64,000 nt of DNA from Venturia oleaginea. Its lineage: Eukaryota; Ascomycota; Dothideomycetes; Venturiales; Venturiaceae. Positions 7,592-16,565 of the stretch are shown here, one piece after another (within the stretch, counting starts at the first letter, position 1; each line of letters starts with the position of its first letter). The notes beneath the pieces are model-generated. The model was not told the origin of the DNA, made no database searches, and saw nothing but the letters and a program-made list of their open reading frames with translations. The stretch spans positions 1,116,001 through 1,180,000 of the forward strand of contig JABMLP010000009.1 of the NCBI GenBank assembly GCA_013176395.1, read 5' to 3'. The position numbers were made by a program, and so were the translations under genes.

Positions 7592-10500
7592 GTGCATCGT
7601 CGCGCACGAGGGTTTGAAGTAGATGTACATGGCGAAGACATTACAAAGCTACCAGGCATAAGAGAAATCAAAGCAGCAAAGGATAGGATGGAAAGTACAC
7701 CCTTCTTGATAGATACCTTGATCAACGGAACTTCTTTCACCGAATCCTTCTTTGATAACGGCTGCCTCCCTTATGCTGCTTTCAGCGAGAAGAGTGTCCA
7801 AACACATCGTCTACCGCGCATCCCAATTGACACCAAACAATTGGCACTGGCTAAAGAGAGCCACGAGAACGGAGAAGACCTCCGTATTACGCACATGACC
7901 TACGCTACGATCGACATTGATGGTCGAGCAGAGCGAGTCTATGGGTATATAGTGAAAGGATTGAGCTTCCCTATTATCCTAGGCAAGGCATGGGCAGAGA
8001 GAAACTGGGTGCGATATATAGCAGCTAAGAGAAAGCTGCTTATTGGTCAAGGATCCCAGCGCATCACGGTAAGAGAAAAGGGGTGGCTAGAACAGAACAC
8101 CAAAGCGCGAGACCGGCTCGCTCACGTGCGGGCGGCTTGTCTAGTGTCAGGATCTGTATTTGCAGCTATTGTTGGAAGGGCCCAGCGACGGTTGAGAAGA
8201 GATGGACCGGATGGTACACAAGTGCTGGCTATCTCGATGTCGGATATCAACAAGGCCCTAAGCAAGTTAGCAGAAAGAAAACAGAGAAAGACTGAGGAAG
8301 AAATCCGACAAGAGATACCAGAAGAAATAGCAGAGCATGCTGATGCCTTTCTCGACGACGAAGACGGAGAGATCGCGCCCCATCAAGAGGGTCGCGATCA
8401 CGTTATCGAATTGATACGAGATGAACAAGGTCGCGAGGCAGAAGTTCCTTGGGGCCCATTATACGGCATGTCGAGGGAAGAGCTATTAGTCCTACGAAAA
8501 ACACTTTCGGACTATATGGACAAGGGCTGGATACGCGCCAGCAACTCACCAGCGGCAGCCCCAGTCTTATTTGTAAGGAAACCAGGTGGAGGCATTCGGA
8601 TGTGTGTAGACTATCGGGCACTGAATCGAATCACTCGATCGGACCGCTACCCATTGCCACTAATCCGAGAAACCCTACGAAATCTAGCAACAGCGCGTTG
8701 GTACACCAAACTTGACGTCAGAGCGGCATTTCATCGGCTCCGCATCAAGCACGGCGATGAGTGGAAAACGGCTTTTCGCACTCGATTTGGACTATTCGAA
8801 TGGCTAGTTACCCCCTTCGGACTAGCTGGCGCACCCGCGAGCTTTCAACGATACATCAACGGAGTCCTACGGGAATCCCTAGATATCTGCTGTTCAGCCT
8901 ACATGGACGATGTCTTGATATGGAGCGACGGCGACTATCTGGATCACATGGTTAAGGTTAACCAAATTCTTGCCAAGCTCAAGACTGCTGGACTTCGGCT
9001 AGACTTAAGCAAGTGCGAGTTTGCTGTTCAGGAGGTCAAATATCTGGGGTTCATTATCACTGCAGGAGAAGGGATCAAAGTCGACCCAGAGAAAGTTGCC
9101 GCGATTAAAGAATGGGAGGCTCCAGTCAATGTCACAGGCGTACGCTCCTTCCTAGGCTTTGCAAATTTCTATCGAGACTTCATCGACAACTTCTCAGAGC
9201 TCTCCGACCCCTTAATCAAGTTAACACGGAAGGCCGTCGCTTTTGTCTGGAACAAAGAACATGAGAACGCCTTTCAAGTCTTGAAGGAGCTATTCATCTC
9301 CGCCCCAATACTGGCTCACTGGAATCCAGACCTGGATACGGTACTCGAGTGCGACTGCTCTGGCTACGCGCTGGGAGGCACGTTGTCGCAGAAGGATATG
9401 AAAGGAAAACTACGACCAGTAGCATACTTCTCCCGCAAGCTCACTGCGGCTGAATGTAACTACGAGATCCACGATAAAGAATTACTGGCAGTAATCAAGT
9501 CCATTGAACACTGGAGAGGAGAACTACGCAGTGTTGCAGCACCTTTCAAAGTCCTTACCGATCACAAGAATCTCCGCTACTTTATGACAGCGCAGCGTTT
9601 GTCAGAGAGACAAGCAAGATGGTCGCTAATTCTATCTGAGTACCAATTCCAGCTGGAATTTCGCGCCGGAAAACTAGCGCAAAGACCAGACGCACTATCA
9701 AGAAGACATCAAGATATGCCACATGACAAGAACGACGAGAGACTACAAGGGCGAGTGGCCCAGTTGATCAAGGACGAATGGCTTCCTCCTCTTTCCGAGA
9801 GGACGACCGAAACAATCGCAATACAAGCCCTTATCTGCCCAGTCAATACACCGAATACATCCAATAGTACATGGGACGTTATACGGGAGCCCCAGCAAAA
9901 TACTGGACTGGACGGTCGACACCAGCTGACTGCCGAAAACGGTCAACACCGGTCCACTACTAGGTACGGTCAAAACCGGTCAGTTGCAAAAGGATGCGAT
10001 CTTTTCGAGAAACCAGAGTTACAACTTCTCTGGGATCGCGCAATAGCAGAGGACCAATCCTACGAAGCTATTCATACGGCTATAGTTACTGGCGAACGTT
10101 CCTTTCCTCCAGAGCTCAAGTTGTCGGTACAGCTACCCGAATGCGAAGTAGACGACCACGGCGCGGTCACGAGAAGAGGGATCCTATGGGTACCAGATTG
10201 GGAACCGCTGCGAACAACGCTGGTCCAACAAACTCACGATTCCCATGTTACTGGACACCCAGGGAGAGATAGCACGCTTGCGATTCTATCCAGAAGTTTC
10301 TTTTGGCCCCAACAATACAAGACAGTCCGGCAGTTTGTACGTAATTGCGACGTATGTGGGAGAACAGGAATATGGCGTGATAAGAAGCGAGGTCTTCTGA
10401 AACCACTTCCAATCCCGGCCCGCTTCCACAGCGAGCTATCAATCGATTTCATGACTGATTTGCCCGCGGAGGAAAACGGCCCAAAATACCTCATGGTTAT

Positions 10501-11668
10501 CACAGATCGCCTCCTCAAAAGTGTTACGTTGGAGGCTATGACTACAATGAGCGCCAAAGAGTGCGCGAAAAGGTTCTTACAATGCCACTATCGCTACCAC
10601 GGATTTCCCATGGCATTGACGTCGGACAGAGGCAGCAATTGGACAGGTCGTTTTTGGAGGAAGCTTTGCGAACTTACAAAGATTGAGCAGAGACTCTCTA
10701 CAGCCTTTCATCCACAGACCGATGGCGCGACCGAGCGTATGAACCAGGAAGTTCTACGCTATCTCCGCGCCTTCATCGCATACTCCCAACTAGACTGGCC
10801 AACGCTACTACCTACGGCTATGTTAGCACTGAACAATCGTGACTCTTCAGTCACAGGGATGAGTCCATTCTATCTAACTCACGGCTACCATGCGGAACCA
10901 ATCCAGAAAGTACAACGAATCTCACCCAGTAACTCACCAACAGCCGATGCCGAGACCTTTGTGCAACGAATAGAAGAGGCACAAGAATATGCACAGGCAG
11001 CGATGGCCTGGTCCCAGCAGAAGATGGAGAACGACGCCAACAGGTCACGTCAAGCTGCCGAAACGTTAAAAAAGGGCGACAAAGTCTGGTTGAACCTTAG
11101 GAATATCAATACTCCGCAGCTATCAAAGAAACTGTCGTGGACGCAAGCCAAATACACTGTCGAGAACCAGATCTCCCCGATGGTATACGAGCTGGCTGAC
11201 CTGCCAAGTGGTATCCATAACCGTTTCCACGTTGACCTACTCCGCCGAGCTGCAACCGACACACTGCCCTCACAAGAATCCGATGATACCCAGCCGCCAC
11301 CATTAGTGCCTCAAACCGAAGAAACAGAGGCTGAGTTTGAAGTAGAACGTATACTTCGCGCAGAGAAGAAACGGGTTGGGCGAGGCTGGGTTCGTCAGTT
11401 ATTAATCAAATGGAAAGGCTATGCAGATCCCGATTGGCAGCCACGTTCATTATTCACAGAAGTCGAGGACTTAGACCGCTTCGAGGCAGAGTATGGCAAG
11501 GGCGACGGTGTCGGCGAAGATGTAGGAGCTCAAACAGGGGCCCGAAGAAACCGAGTAGCGGTGGCCAGCGCCTTCGAATCTGCTACAAGCTGGCAGAAGC
11601 GATGTATGGCGTTTGTCTGTTTGATTATCCCACCTACCACACCCTCTTTAGTCCTGCACACCCGGTAA
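7592..11668 (+). CDS. Chromovirus 2 Pol (PR-RT-RNase H-IN-chromodomain)
   Basis: A 1,358-residue polyprotein. A protease-like DNG motif lies near residue 55, and reverse transcriptase carries YMDD at 437-440 (DNA 8900-8911). RNase H has an Asp near 588. The integrase has an HHCC finger (882-920) and D952, D1012 and E1048 with the usual D-x59-D-x35-E spacing. A chromodomain lies near 1248-1302 (motif LLIKWKGY). A low-complexity linker rich in Gln, Asn and Arg separates RNase H and integrase. The listed start is a GTG and marks only the beginning of the open frame, since no good ATG is near; pol is probably made as a Gag-Pol fusion. No in-frame stop interrupts it. Confidence 0.95.
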   Translation: MHRRARGFEVDVHGEDITKLPGIREIKAAKDRMESTPFLIDTLINGTSFTESFFDNGCLPYAAFSEKSVQTHRLPRIPIDTKQLALAKESHENGEDLRITHMTYATIDIDGRAERVYGYIVKGLSFPIILGKAWAERNWVRYIAAKRKLLIGQGSQRITVREKGWLEQNTKARDRLAHVRAACLVSGSVFAAIVGRAQRRLRRDGPDGTQVLAISMSDINKALSKLAERKQRKTEEEIRQEIPEEIAEHADAFLDDEDGEIAPHQEGRDHVIELIRDEQGREAEVPWGPLYGMSREELLVLRKTLSDYMDKGWIRASNSPAAAPVLFVRKPGGGIRMCVDYRALNRITRSDRYPLPLIRETLRNLATARWYTKLDVRAAFHRLRIKHGDEWKTAFRTRFGLFEWLVTPFGLAGAPASFQRYINGVLRESLDICCSAYMDDVLIWSDGDYLDHMVKVNQILAKLKTAGLRLDLSKCEFAVQEVKYLGFIITAGEGIKVDPEKVAAIKEWEAPVNVTGVRSFLGFANFYRDFIDNFSELSDPLIKLTRKAVAFVWNKEHENAFQVLKELFISAPILAHWNPDLDTVLECDCSGYALGGTLSQKDMKGKLRPVAYFSRKLTAAECNYEIHDKELLAVIKSIEHWRGELRSVAAPFKVLTDHKNLRYFMTAQRLSERQARWSLILSEYQFQLEFRAGKLAQRPDALSRRHQDMPHDKNDERLQGRVAQLIKDEWLPPLSERTTETIAIQALICPVNTPNTSNSTWDVIREPQQNTGLDGRHQLTAENGQHRSTTRYGQNRSVAKGCDLFEKPELQLLWDRAIAEDQSYEAIHTAIVTGERSFPPELKLSVQLPECEVDDHGAVTRRGILWVPDWEPLRTTLVQQTHDSHVTGHPGRDSTLAILSRSFFWPQQYKTVRQFVRNCDVCGRTGIWRDKKRGLLKPLPIPARFHSELSIDFMTDLPAEENGPKYLMVITDRLLKSVTLEAMTTMSAKECAKRFLQCHYRYHGFPMALTSDRGSNWTGRFWRKLCELTKIEQRLSTAFHPQTDGATERMNQEVLRYLRAFIAYSQLDWPTLLPTAMLALNNRDSSVTGMSPFYLTHGYHAEPIQKVQRISPSNSPTADAETFVQRIEEAQEYAQAAMAWSQQKMENDANRSRQAAETLKKGDKVWLNLRNINTPQLSKKLSWTQAKYTVENQISPMVYELADLPSGIHNRFHVDLLRRAATDTLPSQESDDTQPPPLVPQTEETEAEFEVERILRAEKKRVGRGWVRQLLIKWKGYADPDWQPRSLFTEVEDLDRFEAEYGKGDGVGEDVGAQTGARRNRVAVASAFESATSWQKRCMAFVCLIIPPTTPSLVLHTR

Positions 11669-11677
11669 GGAGGGGGG
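11667..11677 (+). promoter_or_regulatory. Polypurine tract, chromovirus 2
   Basis: An AAGGAGGGGGG run overlaps the pol stop codon and lies 3 bp before the 3' LTR. Confidence 0.8.
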
Positions 11678-11680
11678 TAA

Positions 11681-11856
11681 TGTTATGGGCATGGCCCATG
11701 GTTGGTATAGGCTAAGAGCCTAAGCCTGATTGAACCTAGTATAGAGAAAGAACCTCATTGAGGTTCTCTGTTTGTAGATACCTTCACTCCTTAACTGAAT
11801 CTAAACAATCTTTGGCTACGAGTATGCTGCGTCTTTCCAGCTACCGTCCCGTAATA
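11681..11856 (+). repeat. 3' LTR of chromovirus 2
   Basis: This 176 bp LTR is identical to the 5' LTR apart from one G-to-A change that I see near 11731. The target duplication CCGCC follows it. Confidence 0.95.
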
Positions 11857-11931
11857 CCGCCCCACCAAGTATAAATACTTAAAACGGCAACTTTTTCAAC
11901 AACAAAGCGATTCTTGATAAAAATATACATT

Positions 11932-12096
11932 TTAAGCGGTTCTATGACGCTCTGGGCACATCCTAGCATTATGTTCAAGTGATTGGCATACGCTACACTT
12001 TGGTGGTGCTCGTTGCCGTACCTCGCCTCGGTCCCTAGCCTCTACCTTAGTTGTCACGTTTGACCTTGGACTTGACTTGGAAGCATGACTTGAATT
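11932..12096 (-). CDS. Probable 3' exon of pogo transposase with CCHC zinc knuckle
   Basis: Downstream of the long transposase frame the minus strand has a 54-codon frame ending TAA at 11932-11934. It carries the motif RAPPKCSVC and then a perfect knuckle C-x2-C-x4-H-x4-C (CSVCQSLEHNARMC). Fot-type transposases often end in such a knuckle. A splice from GAA|GTAATT (donor at 12272) to CATAG|AAT (acceptor at 12097) would join it in phase 0 to codon 504 of the long frame and remove 176 nt. The alternative is a frameshift that cut this tail off the protein. Confidence 0.55.
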   Translation of the reverse strand, partial: NSSHASKSSPRSNVTTKVEARDRGEVRQRAPPKCSVCQSLEHNARMCPERHRTA

Positions 12097-12206
12097 CTAT
12101 GGGATGTGCGAAGTTGTAAGGATGAGGAGCTAACTAAGAGGTAGAGACGAGTCTAAGTACTTGCGACCAGTCTCGCGCTAGACCTGATCGAGCAGAACCA
12201 CCACAT

Positions 12207-13784
12207 TTAACTACGTTTAACTGCATTCGAATACCAACATAGTTCGATCATGACATTAGTACGGCTAATTACTTCTCTCTCAATAAGAGATTGAGCCTCA
12301 GCCTCTGTAAGAATACCTCCCTTTGCTATATACAACCGTGGCTTTTCTCTCTTCCGTTTTTGACGCTGGTTCTCGCTTCGCAGCCTCTCATTTTCGTGCG
12401 TAAGGAGGACAGCGCTGTGCATCGCCATTTGGCAACCTTTTACAAGCTGGTTTAAGGTCTGATCCGTCGGAGAGGGAGGGCTCTGCGTACGGCGCTTAAG
12501 GTATTGCTTTAGGAGTGTTGTTTGGTGCTGTAATTGAGTGATATTGTGCGGTGTTTCTGAGGTCCAGGCTGGTCCCTGCGGGAGTAGCTGGGGCGACGGC
12601 GTATGGAATTGAGCGTGTAAGAGCGATAGTACTTGATCTGAGTTGTAAGGAACGAGGCCTGTAGCTGCAAAACCGCTTCGTAGGTTGTTTTCGTGAAGTG
12701 CCTCAGCGCGTGCTTGCTGGTATAGGGGTAGAAACTCTTGCTTGTCGATATGGTTTACGCCTAGGCTCATTTTCTGCTCGACGAGGCGGGCGTAGGATCG
12801 CTTGAGGACTGAAAAGCAGCCGACATCGAGTGGCTGGAGTAGATGCGACGAATGAGGTGGCATACAGAGTACAATAATTGAGTGTTCCGAGCAGTATCGG
12901 TCAAACTCAGGAGCAACGTGACTACCGTGGCCATCAAGTATCAGGAGCCTGTAGCGACCAATTGTACGATCTTTCGTATATTTATCAAATACGTGCTCAA
13001 GCCACCATAGGCCTATCTCGTTTGTAGTCCAGCCGTTTTCGCTCACGCCAATTGCCCAGTCTGGTGGTAGAAGCCCGTTTTCGTACCAAGCTGCTTGGTG
13101 CATTACCGCCACGAAGATAACGAGTGGTGGGACCGCAAAACCTCGCGCGCAGATTGCCTCAATTACCGTCACCCATTCACGGTTACCTGGCTGCGTGGTC
13201 CTAGGTCTCCCTGCCCTATCTGTACCCGTTATAACCTTTGCTGTTGAGACTACCCCCATCTGGAAGCCAGTCTCGCCGAAATTGTAGGTATCGTCATCGA
13301 GTATACCGTATTTGGCTTTCGTAAACTGTACGCGTTCAAACCAGGCTCCAATAAGTACTGGGTCTTCGCACTGAGAACGCTGGTAGTCGTACTTGCGGTT
13401 GCACTTTGATTTAATTGAGTCGTGGCGATTGATGAAGTTGGTAACCCAGACCTTGCCTACAGAGGCAGGTTGCTTGCGTTCAGCGAGTAAAAGACGCGCC
13501 ATCTCGCGAACTGCAGACGGCCTAGGTGGCATACCACGTTGGTCCATCGAGAGAATCCATTGTACAAGGGTATCTTCTTCAGTAGGTAAGAGGAGGCGAT
13601 TTGTAGCAATAGAACCGAGTTTTGGTTGTACTCCGAGTAGACGGCGTTGTAGGGTCTTTCGCGGGACATCGTACGCGTTTGCAGCGGCTGTGTAAGATCG
13701 AAAATCGCCTCGCTTGTAGGCTTGAGCTGCTAGGTCAAGTCTACCTTCTTTGTACAAGGCTGCTTGCTGTTTTGAGGCTGACAT
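12207..13784 (-). CDS. pogo/Fot-type transposase with mutated catalytic Asp
   Basis: This 525-residue open frame starts at ATG 13784. Residues 1-50 form a psq-type helix-turn-helix, about 60-130 a CENP-B/Tc5-type DNA-binding domain, and about 160-360 the DDE_1 catalytic domain. The second and third acidic positions are present (LILDGHGSH and LLQPLDVG). The first catalytic motif, usually NFDETGF, reads NFGETGF: codon 170 is GGC (13275-13277), one transition away from an Asp codon. The enzyme is therefore predicted to be inactive even though the frame is open. The unspliced frame ends 26 codons past a possible intron that leads to a zinc-knuckle exon (11932-12096). Copia inserted 8 bp upstream of the start codon, separating the gene from its promoter and right inverted repeat. 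Confidence 0.9.
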   Translation of the reverse strand: MSASKQQAALYKEGRLDLAAQAYKRGDFRSYTAAANAYDVPRKTLQRRLLGVQPKLGSIATNRLLLPTEEDTLVQWILSMDQRGMPPRPSAVREMARLLLAERKQPASVGKVWVTNFINRHDSIKSKCNRKYDYQRSQCEDPVLIGAWFERVQFTKAKYGILDDDTYNFGETGFQMGVVSTAKVITGTDRAGRPRTTQPGNREWVTVIEAICARGFAVPPLVIFVAVMHQAAWYENGLLPPDWAIGVSENGWTTNEIGLWWLEHVFDKYTKDRTIGRYRLLILDGHGSHVAPEFDRYCSEHSIIVLCMPPHSSHLLQPLDVGCFSVLKRSYARLVEQKMSLGVNHIDKQEFLPLYQQARAEALHENNLRSGFAATGLVPYNSDQVLSLLHAQFHTPSPQLLPQGPAWTSETPHNITQLQHQTTLLKQYLKRRTQSPPSPTDQTLNQLVKGCQMAMHSAVLLTHENERLRSENQRQKRKREKPRLYIAKGGILTEAEAQSLIEREVISRTNVMIELCWYSNAVKRS

Positions 13785-13797
13785 AGTTGAAAGAAGT

Positions 13798-13965
13798 TGT
13801 TGAAGTATGAAAGTTGAGTAACAAGTGTATTGAGGGTGAGATCCGGAGGATCTCAGCTATATAGTAATACACTAAGCCCAATTGGGCAGTAAACAAACTC
13901 CAGTGACAGAGAGTAGCCACGCTGGCGCAGGTGGAGGCAATAGCATGAGGATACTCCTTCCAACA
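13798..13965 (-). repeat. 3' LTR of copia element
   Basis: This 168 bp LTR is the downstream copy for the minus-strand element. A TTCGGGGGAC purine-rich tract (complement of 13966-13975) precedes it on the element strand. Confidence 0.94.
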
Positions 13966-14014
13966 GTCCCCCGAATCCGAACGATGTTCCTCCCATCAGT
14001 GCCAGTCCCCCCAT

Positions 14015-16522
14015 TCATGGCGCAGTAGTTGCACAAATACGGCCTCGGAGGTTATCCAGGAGGGGTCGTGGTAGTGATTTAGTACCAATGTCGGCGAGGT
14101 TGTCAGCGGAGCAGACATGCTCGATGGCGTAGTCACCCAGGACGAATCGCTCCCGGACGAAGTGGTAGTGAACGTTGATATGTTTAGAACGATTGCTGAT
14201 CCTGTGGTCCTTGATGAGCGACAGGGCGGGCTCGTTGTCAACCATGAGCCAACAGTTGGGGTACTTGGCGTGACCCATAAGCTCCTTGATGGCCTGGCGC
14301 GACCACACGAGGTGGCTGGCGGCGTGGGATGATGCCATGTACTCGGCTTCACAAGTGCTCCTTGCCACGCATGACTGACGCTTTGAAGACCATGAGACTG
14401 TCGATCCACCGACCTTCATGAGGTAACCAGAGAAGGACTTGGAGTTGTCTGGGTCAGACCCGAAAGACGCATCTGAGAACATGACGAGCGTAGGAATGGA
14501 CGCGGTCCGCGCTGCAGAGCGATCAGACGGCGCAGGAGATCGTACGTCAAGTTCAACAGCTCGGGTGGCTTGAATGTAACGTAGAGTCTGGTAAGCCATC
14601 TTCAGATGCAGGTCTGATGGGTTGGAGTTGTATGAACCCAGCATGCTGACCGTGTAGGACAGGTCTGGGCGACTGACGATGGCAAGGAAGTTGATCGAGC
14701 CGATGATGGATTGATACAGTTTCTGGCGATCAAGGTCCACTGAGTCGGTTGACCTTGGTGGGAACGAGTTAGGGTCAAGCGGTGTGTGGCGCCCATTACA
14801 ATCATCCATGCCGTAGCGCCGCAATATCGCTGCGATGTAAGTACGTTGGTGCAGCTTGACGTGGTCCGCGTGATGGTCAATTTCAAGACCGAGGAGCAGA
14901 CGTGGTCGACCCATGTCTCTGAATTTGAACCTTGCGCGGGTGGCATCGAGCATGGCGCTGATTGCCTTGGGCGTGCCGGCCATCAGGACGTCATCTACGT
15001 AGATTCCAAGAATGAGATCATCTGAGATGAAGACGCATGGATCAAAGCTGGCCTGTGTGAAGCCCTGACCAACAAGCCATTGAGACAGTAGAGCATACCA
15101 TTCGCGGCCTGATTGCTTGAGCCCATACAAAGCGCGAACAATACGGATCACTGTTGCGCCGTCAGAGGGTACTCCTGGCGGGACTTTGGCGTATATGGCG
15201 TGTTGCAGTCGTCCATTGAGGTAGGCGGCGTCAAAGTCCACTTGGTGCATGATCCATTGTCGCCACGAAGCGATAGCGATGATGAGACGCAGACTGTCGT
15301 AGCGCACCACTGGGGAATATGTGTCGTCAAAATCCACCCCAGGACGTTGTGAGAAGCCTTGTGCCACCAGGCGGGCTTTGCGCTTGACGACCTTTCCATG
15401 CTCGTCGCGCTTGATGTCAAAGACCCAGCGTGTGCCAACGAGCTTGAGGTTTGGCGGAGGATTGTGTTCCATCACCCATGTGCCATTGTCACGATGTGCT
15501 TGGATTTCTTTGTTGATCGGTGTAACCCACAAAGGGGAGTTAGTGGCGTTGACAGCTTCATTGAACGTGCGAGGTATCTCGTGGTCGATGTCTGCCTTGG
15601 TGACGCAAGCCACAGCGTGCGCCATGTTCTCATCATCTGGCGCAAGCATGTCTTCCAAAGCCAATGACGCTTCAGCGTTGTCTGCGGCTTTGCGTGAAGG
15701 TTTAGCAACTCGTTTGGAGCGTCGGAGCTCGACTGGATCAGACAGGTCCTGTGACGGTCGCGTCTCCCTTCGAGTTCCTCTTGCTCCATCGCCGGGTGCA
15801 GAGGTGGGTGGAGCGGAGCGCGTGTGTTGTCCATTTTCTGCGCTGGGCTGCACAGGCGTTGGCGCAGGCTGATCGTACGAGTGGTCCAAAGGTACCCCAG
15901 CTTCAAGCCGGGATGGGGTGTACGCTGTCGTCGTGGACCACGTTGGTGATGTAGGAGGTGTGGCAAAAGTGTCCCCCGACGGCCGACGATCTTTGTTTTG
16001 AGGCCGTCTTGGAGATGTAGAGACTGGTTCAGCAGCTGGTATCTCATTCTCCGCCACAGGTTGGAAATACGGCGCAGTCTGAGACCTTGAGAAAGGCTCA
16101 AAGCGCAGGTTGCGAGTTTCCATGATGACATGACGCGATGGGATGTAGACCCTCGCAGTTTTGGTGTTGCGCCCATACCCAACGAAGATGCCTTCCTCCG
16201 CTCTATGCAAGAGCTTGGAGCCAGGCTTGCGAGCTTCTACAGGTATGTGAGCGAAGATTTTGGAGCCGAATGGGTGCAGATGCTTGATGGATGGTTTCGC
16301 GCCAATGAGTAATTCATGCGGCGTACGACCCAGTTTGTCAGCAGCGTGAGGGGATATGTTCTTGAGGAAATTGGCTGTCTGCACAGCCTCACCCCAAAGG
16401 AACAGCTGACTGTCAGTAGGGATCATTGATCGAGCGATCTGAATGATGGACTGATTCCACCGTTCTGCGACGCCATTGAGCTCATGATGGTAAGGTGGGA
16501 CCATGTCATGTTGTATGCCCAT
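14015..16522 (-). CDS. Copia Pol, 3' part (integrase C-terminal part, RT, RNase H)
   Basis: This 835-residue frame begins in the integrase core; upstream of its first Met the same frame already reads RFKSDNGGEY, the second catalytic Asp region. The motif HHELNGVAERWNQ then carries the catalytic Glu. Reverse transcriptase follows with YVDDVLMAG, then RNase H (FSDASFGSDP and AEYMASSHA). It lies one nucleotide forward of the frame of the upstream ORF. It is a continuation of the polyprotein and not a separate gene. The frame stays open until the stop about 50 bp before the 3' LTR. Confidence 0.9.
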   Translation of the reverse strand: MGIQHDMVPPYHHELNGVAERWNQSIIQIARSMIPTDSQLFLWGEAVQTANFLKNISPHAADKLGRTPHELLIGAKPSIKHLHPFGSKIFAHIPVEARKPGSKLLHRAEEGIFVGYGRNTKTARVYIPSRHVIMETRNLRFEPFSRSQTAPYFQPVAENEIPAAEPVSTSPRRPQNKDRRPSGDTFATPPTSPTWSTTTAYTPSRLEAGVPLDHSYDQPAPTPVQPSAENGQHTRSAPPTSAPGDGARGTRRETRPSQDLSDPVELRRSKRVAKPSRKAADNAEASLALEDMLAPDDENMAHAVACVTKADIDHEIPRTFNEAVNATNSPLWVTPINKEIQAHRDNGTWVMEHNPPPNLKLVGTRWVFDIKRDEHGKVVKRKARLVAQGFSQRPGVDFDDTYSPVVRYDSLRLIIAIASWRQWIMHQVDFDAAYLNGRLQHAIYAKVPPGVPSDGATVIRIVRALYGLKQSGREWYALLSQWLVGQGFTQASFDPCVFISDDLILGIYVDDVLMAGTPKAISAMLDATRARFKFRDMGRPRLLLGLEIDHHADHVKLHQRTYIAAILRRYGMDDCNGRHTPLDPNSFPPRSTDSVDLDRQKLYQSIIGSINFLAIVSRPDLSYTVSMLGSYNSNPSDLHLKMAYQTLRYIQATRAVELDVRSPAPSDRSAARTASIPTLVMFSDASFGSDPDNSKSFSGYLMKVGGSTVSWSSKRQSCVARSTCEAEYMASSHAASHLVWSRQAIKELMGHAKYPNCWLMVDNEPALSLIKDHRISNRSKHINVHYHFVRERFVLGDYAIEHVCSADNLADIGTKSLPRPLLDNLRGRICATTAP

Positions 16523-16565
16523 GCGCCGAAGGTCCTGGGCAGCGGCGCGATATTCGCCGCCGTTG

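Larger units (their letters stand above)
6279..11856 (+). mobile_element. Chromovirus 2: complete Tf1/sushi-type element inside a transposon end
   Basis: A complete 5,578 bp element lies on the plus strand. Its 176 bp LTRs are at 6279-6454 and 11681-11856, with target duplication CCGCC at 6274-6278 and 11857-11861. The LTRs differ at one base that I see (TGAGCC against TGAACC). The insertion point is inside the left inverted repeat of the pogo-like transposon. The uninterrupted version of that sequence is visible, inverted, at 19056-19100. All coding frames are open, so the element looks potentially autonomous. Confidence 0.97.
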
